A stretch of DNA of 9,487 nucleotides, taken from assembly GCA_030600865.1 (NCBI GenBank), contig JAUVUS010000058.1:1-9487 (forward strand). The letters run 5' to 3'. Positions 1 to 5,012 of the stretch are shown in pieces. The notes beneath the pieces were generated by a model. The model ran no database searches and was not told the origin of the DNA. It saw only the letters and a program-made list of their open reading frames with translations. The DNA comes from Bacteroidales bacterium. Lineage in GTDB: Bacteria > Bacteroidota > Bacteroidia > Bacteroidales > UBA12077. The translations under genes were made by a program, and so were the position numbers. Within the stretch, counting starts at the first letter, position 1. Every line of letters begins with the position of its first letter.

Positions 1-171
1 ATAGACAAAGACAACGCAGTTTATGATGTTTTTGGACACGTTGTAGGTGTCAAAGAAACTATAGTTAAACATATCCAGCCGGATGAGAATGAAGAAAAGG
101 ATTCAGATTTACACAAGAAAGACAATGAAGGTGGCGAGTTAGATTTTAGTGGAGTTGAGATTGAAGAGTGA
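1..171 (+). CDS. C-terminal fragment of an unidentified protein (5' end outside window)
   Basis: The first reading frame is open from base 1 to a TGA at 169-171, giving 56 residues with no internal start needed. It begins with a short hydrophobic patch (VYDVFGHVVGV) and then becomes a strongly acidic, low-complexity tail (QPDENEEKDSD and a GELDFSGVEIEE ending). Such charged tails are common at the end of large replication, primase or mobilization proteins, but the visible part contains no diagnostic motif, so I do not name a family. It lies directly upstream of the GGTAAC-rich repeat region. If the full gene proves to encode a primase/helicase or relaxase, that region could be its target site. 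The frame is convincing because it stays open to the window edge and is followed at once by non-coding repeats. Confidence 0.6.
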   Translation: MDKDNAVYDVFGHVVGVKETIVKHIQPDENEEKDSDLHKKDNEGGELDFSGVEIEE

Positions 172-175
172 GCTT

Positions 176-201
176 GAGGTAACCGAGGTAAGCTGAGGTA
201 A
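176..201 (+). repeat. Three tandem GAGGTAA direct repeats
   Basis: GAGGTAA occurs at 176-182, 185-191 and 195-201, with unit spacing of 9 and 10 bp, starting five bases after the upstream stop codon. Two of the three read GGTAAC and the middle one reads GGTAAG. The spacing is close to one helical turn, as in binding arrays for a replication initiator or regulator. That function is inference. Confidence 0.6.
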
Positions 202-214
202 CAGACTTGTTACC
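197..214 (+). other. Perfect 7-bp hairpin GGTAACA-GACT-TGTTACC
   Basis: GGTAACA (197-203) is followed by a four-base loop GACT and the exact reverse complement TGTTACC (208-214). No T-tract follows, so it is not a standard intrinsic terminator. It incorporates the third GGTAAC direct repeat as one arm, so the repeat array and the hairpin form one structured element. Confidence 0.55.
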
Positions 215-224
215 CTGCTTGCGA

Positions 225-239
225 CACGGACTGACCGTG
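225..239 (+). other. Short GC-rich hairpin CACGG-ACTGA-CCGTG
   Basis: Five perfectly complementary GC-rich pairs (225-229 with 235-239) surround a five-base loop, eleven bases after the previous hairpin. Alone it is short and could be chance. In this cluster of dyads it is more plausibly part of the same structured region, such as an origin, transfer origin or regulatory leader. Confidence 0.35.
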
Positions 240-248
240 GCTCTCTTG

Positions 249-362
249 GGGTTAGGTAACTGGGTAATTTTTATTTTTATTTTCTTGGGTTGTTAGGTAT
301 AAGTATATGAGGGGGGCAGAAACATTAAACTAACACAAACCCATTGCCCAGTTACCCAACCC
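249..362. repeat. 20-bp imperfect inverted repeat (arms 249-268 and 343-362)
   Basis: The left arm at 249-268 starts GGGTTAGGTAACTGGG and the right arm at 343-362 reads ATTGCCCAGTTACCCAACCC. Reverse-complementing the right arm gives 18 of 20 matches, with the differences at arm positions 6 and 17. The arms are 74 bp apart, and the spacer holds a T-rich tract and a G6 run at 311-316. Both arms contain the same GGTAAC/GTTACC core found upstream at 176-214. Complementarity this long between distant arms in an AT-rich region is unlikely by chance. It could be a pair of protein-binding sites looped together, a replication or transfer origin, or element-end repeats. Confidence 0.6.
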
Positions 363-509
363 AGCCTGAGTAACCGATGAACGGATTTTTATAAAGGATA
401 ACTGCTACAATCCACGGAAAGTCATTAAAGAAAGGTTTGAGACTTTAACTCTGAACCAACTAAAAATACATTTTATATACATTTAAAAAAACAATTTAAA
501 ATTAAAACT

Positions 510-968
510 ATGAATAAAGATAAAGCTGTAATATTATCATTAAGAGAAATGGCTATTGAACATTTGAAACTATCTGAACTATATTGCAATGCTGCTGATG
601 ATCTTGAAAATAAAGAGACTGTTTTAACAGATATTGGAAAGAATCTCTCAAGCAAAAACATAATTTTTAAGAAAATGATTCAATTAAGACCTTTTTATCT
701 AACTACTAAACATATCATTCTTAAGATATTTGAAGACGAAGTACCTCGTACTTCTAGACAATTATTATATGAATTTAATATAATTTCTGGAAGACAGTTG
801 AAATATCGTGGTTTAGTAACTCAATTATCTAATCTTAAAAAGCAAGATGTGATCAGCACGCAAAAATTTATGATGTATCGTTCAGAATATAGATTTATTT
901 ATGGTCTTCCAGATTGGTTCAATAATGGAGAGTTAAAAAAAGAATTCTTAGATAAGTTTGAATATTAA
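510..968 (+). CDS. Small hypothetical protein, probable winged-helix fold in C-terminal half
   Basis: This 152-aa soluble protein starts at ATG 510 and ends with TAA at 966-968. Residues 8-36 look like an amphipathic helix or short coiled coil (REMAIEHLKLSELYCNAADDL). Residues 62-135 have the pattern of a winged helix: a helix (TTKHIILKIFEDE), a second helix beginning SRQLLYEF, a putative recognition helix with basic residues (GRQLKYRGLVTQLSNLKKQ), then a beta hairpin (VISTQKFMMYRSEYRFIYGLPDWF). The GLPDWF ending of a strand is typical of small winged-helix proteins of mobile elements. No catalytic motif is visible. It follows the GGTAAC repeat region by about 135 bp, so it may bind those sites, but that is only positional inference. 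A DNA-binding role is likely but unproven. Confidence 0.7.
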   Translation: MNKDKAVILSLREMAIEHLKLSELYCNAADDLENKETVLTDIGKNLSSKNIIFKKMIQLRPFYLTTKHIILKIFEDEVPRTSRQLLYEFNIISGRQLKYRGLVTQLSNLKKQDVISTQKFMMYRSEYRFIYGLPDWFNNGELKKEFLDKFEY

Positions 969-977
969 AAAAACCAA

Positions 978-995
978 AATGCTAATCCCAGCATT
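978..995 (+). terminator. Possible intrinsic terminator after the winged-helix gene
   Basis: Ten bases after the stop codon, AATGCT (978-983) and AGCATT (990-995) form a six-pair stem with loop AATCCC, followed by the T-rich stretch ATTTATTTCT. The stem is short and the T-tract is interrupted, so this is only a weak terminator call. Its position makes sense because all real genes after it are on the other strand. Confidence 0.35.
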
Positions 996-1028
996 ATTTA
1001 TTTCTGATTTAAAGATTCTTTTTCGTTG

Positions 1029-1066
1029 CTCTCAGAGAGGGCTGTTCCAGTATTTTGGGCAGTCCT
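1029..1066 (+). other. Overlapping hairpins near the end of the nuclease remnant
   Basis: CTCTC-A-GAGAG at 1029-1039 is a perfect short palindrome. Overlapping it, AGGGCTG (1038-1044) pairs with CAGTCCT (1060-1066) over seven positions including one G-U on the + strand, with a 15-base loop. The two structures share bases and would compete. They lie just downstream of the stop of the minus-strand nuclease remnant, where a terminator would be expected, but no T-tract follows on that strand. Function is unclear. Confidence 0.3.
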
Positions 1067-1072
1067 TTCGCT

Positions 1073-1236
1073 TTAGTCATCATCTTCGTTTTCAACTATT
1101 ATCTTAAATATAATTGGAAAGTGATCTGAATAATACTGGTTAAATATTTTGATTGGTAAGGATTATCTGGATACGGTTCATCACTTGTCCAATAATCTCG
1201 CATCGCTTCAATTAAACTTTGTACACCGTTAAATTG
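1073..1236 (-). pseudogene. Truncated, frameshifted C-terminus of an endonuclease/exonuclease/phosphatase (EEP) family protein
   Basis: Reading leftward from 1236, one frame encodes MRDYWTSDEPYPDNPYQSK preceded by about ten further residues. At about 1150-1155 the reading must shift by one base within an A-run to continue as IFNQYYSDHFPIIFKI and an acidic tail ending at TAA 1073-1075. The SDHFP motif near the C-terminus is the signature of EEP-fold phosphodiesterases, where the Asp-His pair belongs to the active site. A full-length EEP protein is about 250-350 aa, and only about 55 residues remain here. Adding one A to the run AAAA would restore a single frame. The 5' part is absent, replaced by the membrane-protein gene whose stop codon (1237-1239) lies immediately upstream in the same frame. 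This is a gene remnant, not a functional gene. The frameshift alone could be a sequencing error, but the truncation could not. Confidence 0.72.
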
Positions 1237-1845
1237 TTATATTTCATTAATATTTTTATTGTTAATCTTTATCCTAAGACGATTAGTTTTTTTTGTTTCG
1301 TCTATTTTGAAATAAAAAATACCTGCTACAATTCCAAAAACGAGACAAGAAACAATCCAATACCATACTGGTGCTGTTTCTTTTGAAATAAAATAAATAT
1401 ATACTAAGAAGCTTAAAAATACTAGTAAGAAAAAAGTCATTATTCCATAATAAATCAATAGATAGATAGTAGAAAGATTCCAAACTTTTTTCACATTAAT
1501 GGATTTATTATCAAAGGAAATGAGGTTGAAGATTGATTTTTCAACCTTAAATCCGACTTTCATTTTATGCACTTTTTTGTATAACTCTTTTACATCCTCC
1601 AAGTTATTTTCCAGTGTTCGTACCCCTGTTGCCATAGTAAAGCTTAATCTTTTAATTTTACTCCTTAAAAGTTCTTTAATATCTTCATCTAGATGTTCAT
1701 TTTCTAAATTTGATTTAAGCTTCTTGTAGATATTTTCATTAACATTGAATATATTTTTAATAGTTTGATGATATTTTAAGATAACCGTTATAACGGTTAT
1801 AGCTAAAAGAATTATTGAATTGTTTGTATTTAATATTTCGTTCAT
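1237..1845 (-). CDS. Small membrane protein with three predicted transmembrane helices, last gene of the SIR2 operon
   Basis: The 202-aa product has one hydrophobic segment at residues 10-24 (SIILLAITVITVILK), a cytosolic-looking charged helical region at about 30-105 (coiled-coil-like, with LEDVKELYKKVHKMK), and two further membrane segments at about 126-152 and 159-179 joined by a short loop (SKETAPVW). The tail is short and basic. There is no cleavable signal-peptide pattern. I do not recognise a named family. The layout of membrane helices plus a helical soluble region resembles small membrane effectors in bacterial immune operons, such as SLATT-type proteins, without a specific match. 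It lies 62 bp downstream of the SIR2-like gene on the same strand, so co-transcription is likely. The inference is that it acts with the SIR2-like protein at the inner membrane, as effector, partner or anchor. Its stop abuts the EEP remnant. Confidence 0.7.
   Translation of the reverse strand: MNEILNTNNSIILLAITVITVILKYHQTIKNIFNVNENIYKKLKSNLENEHLDEDIKELLRSKIKRLSFTMATGVRTLENNLEDVKELYKKVHKMKVGFKVEKSIFNLISFDNKSINVKKVWNLSTIYLLIYYGIMTFFLLVFLSFLVYIYFISKETAPVWYWIVSCLVFGIVAGIFYFKIDETKKTNRLRIKINNKNINEI
1781..1800. repeat. Perfect 20-bp palindrome inside the membrane-protein gene
   Basis: ATAACCGTTATAACGGTTAT is identical to its own reverse complement over all 20 bases. It encodes part of the first membrane helix (I-T-V-I-T-V region), 45-64 bases into the coding sequence on the minus strand. 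The repeated peptide helps create it, but the synonymous positions match as well. It could be a dimeric protein-binding site, a cruciform/hairpin in the mRNA, or chance. Confidence 0.7.
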
Positions 1846-1907
1846 AGTTAAAAAAAATGGTGGTTTATGATTATTTAATTTTATTAATTTAGAAACTTAA
1901 AAATGAT

Positions 1908-2921
1908 TTACAGTTCTGGTGGTAAAAAAAATTGCTTAACATCAGTTATTAACTCTACCTTATCTCTCGGTAAATCTATAATTGATTTTAATCGAGTCCT
2001 AATATCTTCAGCATCTTTCACTGGTGCTTGTATATAGATTTTTTTAATTGCTTTCATATTTTGAATTATATCTCTATCAACATTTCGATTGAAGAATGGA
2101 ATAGAGTATCCAATAATAATTAATACTTCAGTATCTATTGTAGCTTTTTTTGATTCATTAATTAACATTTCACTAATCTTATTATCTTCCCAAGCAAAAT
2201 GTATCATTGGAGTGAATTGAAAAGGGAATCGTAAAAACATCATGAATGCATGGAGGACATTTTCAATTAATGTTTTGTCGAATGAATTATTTACATTTAA
2301 TATAATTGGAGATAATTTCCTTTCTTCTTTAGAATATGCACTAGTTGTACCATTAATTTTAAATATTCCAAAATCATCGATACCTCCTTCTTGATATTTT
2401 GTAGGGTATATATGTAACATTTCTTGGTTTGCTAAAAGATCATTTTTTAGTGAGTAGGAAGAAAATGCCTTTTCAAATTGAAAATCATAATTCCATGAAA
2501 TTATTTTAACATGGTCTGGGAGTTTTATTGGTGATCCTTTTTCAGAGAGGGCAGCGAAGAAGCTATCGTAGCGTTTATCAATTGGATTTTTGAATTGTTC
2601 TAATAATAAGAAAGAGGTAAATGTGGCTTTAAGACGATTGTAATCATCAGTTTTTCTAGTTACATATAGTTTTTTTGCAAATGTGTCAATGCTAGCATGG
2701 TTCATTACGTGTTTCCATAACCATCGCAAACTTTCTATAAGCATTGATTGAATCTGATATTTATTTTCATCAACATTAGGGATAGCGAACATTTCTGAAT
2801 CAGATAATTTATATTCGTCATCTTCTAATAACTCAATCATTTTAATAATTCTTTCAGGAATTTGATCGACGATGGGTACAGCTTCAATACTTGCACCTGC
2901 TCCAAATAGATATGTAATCAT
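1908..2921 (-). CDS. SIR2-like (sirtuin-fold) protein, candidate NAD+-binding defence effector
   Basis: The start is taken as ATG at 2919-2921 (337 aa). A TTG six bases upstream would add two residues but is less likely. The N-terminus reads MITYLFGAGASIEAVP, the glycine-rich GAGAS motif (residues 7-11) of the Rossmann-like NAD-binding site in SIR2-like proteins. Later come SIDTFAKKLY (about 77-86), SWNYD (142-146, matching the sirtuin NYD position that carries the active-site Asn), FKINGTTS (about 187-194), and the C-terminal motif GYSIPFFNRNVDR (271-283), characteristic of prokaryotic SIR2-like domains. At the FKING position most SIR2 enzymes have a catalytic His (LHG or similar), and here it is Asn. 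The protein may therefore be catalytically altered or belong to a diverged subfamily. Bacterial SIR2-like proteins of defence systems (ThsA, DSR, SIR2-HerA) deplete NAD+ on phage infection, and a similar role here is inference. It is followed by the membrane protein and preceded by two small genes. Confidence 0.7.
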   Translation of the reverse strand: MITYLFGAGASIEAVPIVDQIPERIIKMIELLEDDEYKLSDSEMFAIPNVDENKYQIQSMLIESLRWLWKHVMNHASIDTFAKKLYVTRKTDDYNRLKATFTSFLLLEQFKNPIDKRYDSFFAALSEKGSPIKLPDHVKIISWNYDFQFEKAFSSYSLKNDLLANQEMLHIYPTKYQEGGIDDFGIFKINGTTSAYSKEERKLSPIILNVNNSFDKTLIENVLHAFMMFLRFPFQFTPMIHFAWEDNKISEMLINESKKATIDTEVLIIIGYSIPFFNRNVDRDIIQNMKAIKKIYIQAPVKDAEDIRTRLKSIIDLPRDKVELITDVKQFFLPPEL

Positions 2922-2960
2922 GGTCAAATAGTTTATAGTTATTGATTTTGGATATATCTA

Positions 2961-3233
2961 TTAATAGATGAATTCAAACTGTAATATATCCTTAATTTTT
3001 ACTTCTATGTTTTCTGCATTATCACGGGATAACTTAAACAAAATAGTAGTTGGTGAATCATGAATCTATTTATATCTGGAGTTATCTGCTCTGCTAGTTT
3101 CTACTGTGTCTTGTTTGAGTACTTTTATAATTTCTCCTTTCAGGGTTTCTCCAGTTCTTAGTTTTAAAACAATCTCCCGGTTTAAATATCCATTAAATTC
3201 GGAGATTTCTATAGCTGTATTAAATAAATGCAT
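2961..3233 (-). pseudogene. Small beta-rich protein (91-codon frame) interrupted by an in-frame TAG
   Basis: From ATG 3231-3233 the minus frame reads MHLFNTAIEISEFNGYLNRE, then KLRTGETLKGEIIKVLKQ, and hits TAG at 3066-3068 after 55 residues. The same frame continues after the stop with IHDSPTTILFKLSRDNAENI and VKIKDILQFEFIY to a TAA at 2961-2963. Both halves alternate hydrophobic and polar residues like a small beta-barrel (Sm/Hfq-like or similar), so the intact protein was probably about 90 aa. There is no Met soon after the TAG to restart. The options are a recent nonsense mutation, a sequencing error, amber readthrough, or a genuine 55-aa product with a chance downstream frame. It sits 39 bp after the SWIM gene and 39 bp before the SIR2-like start, inside the apparent leftward operon. 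The family is not recognised; the barrel suggestion is inference. Confidence 0.6.
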
Positions 3234-3272
3234 GATCCAAATTTTAATAATTTATTTCTTTGACTAAGCGAT

Positions 3273-3617
3273 TTAGAATCCATTCTTCAATTTTTCTTCC
3301 AAAACCTTTTTTCCTTTTTGAATTTGCTTTTTCAGTTCAACTTGTTGATTTTCTAGAACGACAATATTTTTATATAGGGATAAATAATTCTTTTCAACTG
3401 CCCAAGCATGTACTTTATTAAGCAGCTCTAGTTCACTTTCATTAAAAAGCATATCTTGATTACCAGACAATAATTGCCATTTGTGTTTGCAAAATTTTCC
3501 ATATATGCCAGCCCCACAATCACATTTCACAGAAAGCAAATCATCTTTATATGTGAAAATAGTATTATAATATTCTCCTGCAGTACTACTCTTTGCTTTT
3601 ATACAAATCTCCATCAT
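3273..3617 (-). CDS. Small SWIM-type zinc-finger protein
   Basis: The 114-aa product contains CDC at residues 32-34 and CKH at 43-45, spaced CxCx8CxH, which is the SWIM zinc-finger signature. It is preceded by beta strands (YYNTIFTYKDDLLSVK), as usual for this domain. Residues 85-112 form a Lys/Glu/Gln-rich amphipathic helix (LENQQVELKKQIQKGKKVLE), likely a short coiled coil. SWIM domains bind DNA or proteins and usually sit inside larger proteins (helicases, MuDR transposases), so a stand-alone copy this short may be an adaptor. Two Met codons open the frame (3617 and 3614), and either could be the start. It is the first gene of the leftward cluster, with short gaps to the genes that follow. 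Whether it belongs functionally with the SIR2-like protein or is an unrelated passenger cannot be decided from this window. Confidence 0.72.
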   Translation of the reverse strand: MMEICIKAKSSTAGEYYNTIFTYKDDLLSVKCDCGAGIYGKFCKHKWQLLSGNQDMLFNESELELLNKVHAWAVEKNYLSLYKNIVVLENQQVELKKQIQKGKKVLEEKLKNGF

Positions 3618-4242
3618 CTTTATCTTTAGTTAACTATAATATAAATTGACATATGAAATTAACAAAATAAGTAAAGCACAGCAAGTTTAGTTGAATTATT
3701 TTTTTCGACTAACTCCCCAAATTTCTGTGGCATGACCAATAATCTGCAAGCTTCTGGTGAGAACAGATTTAAGAATGTTACTATTCAATAAAAACTTCAG
3801 GAGAACACTTAGCTTTATGTAAGGGTGAATATATAGAGAAGAATAAAAATAGTATATAGTTGCAGTTTTCTTCAAATAAAGTCAAAAAGCAGCTCATTTT
3901 AGGTAGATAATAGGGGGTATATATTGATGATATGTATGAATTATATCAATAATATCATATATGATTCTTTGCCATTTCTTGGGGTCTCTTTTTTACTAAT
4001 ACTATATTTTTCGTGGTTTATATTTACTTCATATGTTTAAGTTTAAAGGAAATACCTTTTTTTTAACAAGACTGATACTAATAATTAATTGATAAATATT
4101 TTATAATTTACCTGACTTACTTTCATATTTTATTTAATTAATTACTAAATTCACGATATTGAATAATTTTTCAATGCCATTAAGATAGGTCTTTTAAGAA
4201 CTTTTTTAACCAAGTTGCATACAGGACTTAGATAATATAGAT
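3618..4242. promoter_or_regulatory. 625-bp divergent intergenic region between the two operons
   Basis: No convincing gene is present. The region must carry the promoters of both the leftward SWIM-SIR2 cluster and the rightward HEPN-nuclease operon. I could not place a confident Bacteroidota-type -33/-7 pair for either. It is very AT-rich with long T-runs (about 3697-3703, 3990-3995 and 4058-4065) and TTAATTAATTA around 4134-4144. Around 3700-3780 a minus frame is open (ending IGHATEIWGVSRKK before TAA) but has no start codon in frame. It may be the tail of a decayed gene, though it matches no family I can name. The length is unusual for a two-operon spacer, so a small RNA or leader could hide here, but I see no clear one. 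Confidence 0.4.
3921..3960. promoter_or_regulatory. Overlapping dyads, possible operator
   Basis: ATGATAT at 3927-3933 is mirrored by ATATCAT at 3952-3958, and ATTGAT at 3923-3928 by ATCAAT at 3945-3950, giving two interleaved inverted repeats near the middle of the divergent spacer. The bases are all-AT rich, so chance complementarity is a real possibility. It is recorded as the most structured part of the spacer. Confidence 0.25.
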
Positions 4243-4974
4243 ATGGAAAAAACGATAATTGTCAAAGCAGAAGATTTTAGATATCCAACAAAAGAGGAAA
4301 TAGAAGCTGCTGGAGAAAAGTATCCAGAATTAGGTAATTTAGGATTTGAAGAAAAAAATGATATTGAAATGATTCTCGAAAAAGGAAATTCATTTTATAA
4401 AACAAATAAAGAAGTAAATTTATTTTGGTGGGATGTTAGTTTACTTAATAAGCTTGGAAAATTGAATCGTTCTTATATAAATACATCTGTGAATTATGAA
4501 CGATATTTACATTCTATTGAGAATGGATTGAAAAATGAGTATATACACATTATTCAATTTAATTTTTATGCGGAAACTGCTTATTATTTCCTAATTTCTG
4601 CCCGTGACATTATATATCAAATTGTAAACATTTATTTTGATTTAAAAATGCAAGAATATGATGTAAATACAAAAAGAATTCTTCAAACATTGAATAATAA
4701 GAAAGTTAAAAAACTTATTGTAAATCTTGAAAATGATTTGAAAGTAGCATCTAACATTAGAAATAGTTTTACTCATAGATTTCCTAAAAACCAGAAAGAT
4801 TATCGAATGATTTACATTAAAAATGATAATTCAGAAGAATTGAGTATCGGTAGTGGTAGAGAACTTAAACCTGAAGAAATAATAAAAAATATTGATAATT
4901 CATTACAAGTATTTTCATGCTTTATAAATGAACTTAGAATATTAATGAATGTTGAGCAAAGCCAAATCAATTAA
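4243..4974 (+). CDS. HEPN-like protein with RNxxxH motif, first gene of the candidate defence operon
   Basis: This 243-aa, mostly helical soluble protein starts at ATG 4243. Residues 100-190 hold the core: a long aromatic-rich helix (FNFYAETAYYFLISARDIIYQIVNIYF), a second helix, then NIRNSFTHRFP. In that segment Arg173-Asn174 and His178 form the Rx4H (RNxxxH) motif that is the catalytic site of HEPN ribonucleases. The segment RNSFTHRFP resembles the Cthe_2314-type HEPN branch as I know it, but this is recognition from memory. The first 60 residues (acidic, EKYPELGNLGFEEKNDI) lie outside the core. HEPN proteins in immune operons usually cut RNA on activation or act as toxins. The start of a 623-aa partner follows 38 bp downstream on the same strand. 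RNase activity here is inference. An alternative is a non-catalytic HEPN that binds nucleotides or proteins. Confidence 0.68.
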   Translation: MEKTIIVKAEDFRYPTKEEIEAAGEKYPELGNLGFEEKNDIEMILEKGNSFYKTNKEVNLFWWDVSLLNKLGKLNRSYINTSVNYERYLHSIENGLKNEYIHIIQFNFYAETAYYFLISARDIIYQIVNIYFDLKMQEYDVNTKRILQTLNNKKVKKLIVNLENDLKVASNIRNSFTHRFPKNQKDYRMIYIKNDNSEELSIGSGRELKPEEIIKNIDNSLQVFSCFINELRILMNVEQSQIN

Positions 4975-5012
4975 CAAACTAACATTCACATTATTTAACT
5001 TAAAAAGCCGAA

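Noticed and set aside
436..474. TTTG ... TACATTTT as a Bacteroidota -33/-7 promoter for the winged-helix gene
   Set aside because: The spacing between the boxes is 27 bases, too long for the usual arrangement, and such elements occur by chance in AT-rich DNA.
1008..1090. Short minus-strand ORF MTKAKGLPKILEQPSLRATK starting inside the EEP remnant
   Set aside because: It is about 23 codons long, starts in another frame within the remnant, overlaps the hairpins and has no supporting context.
2919..2927. TTG start for the SIR2-like protein, two codons upstream of the ATG
   Set aside because: The ATG directly before the first beta strand (ITYLFGAGAS) gives the expected N-terminus for the fold, and TTG starts are uncommon in this kind of genome.
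3723..3782. Small + strand ORF of 19 codons starting MTNNLQASGENRF
   Set aside because: It is too short, has no recognisable ribosome-binding context, and lies antisense to the other doubtful frame at the same place.
3690..3890. Minus-strand open frame of about 60 codons ending IGHATEIWGVSRKK before a TAA
   Set aside because: It has no start codon in frame after the preceding stop, is rich in Leu/Ile/Tyr as AT-rich non-coding DNA often is, and matches no family I can name. It is kept only as a possible decayed tail inside the intergenic entry.
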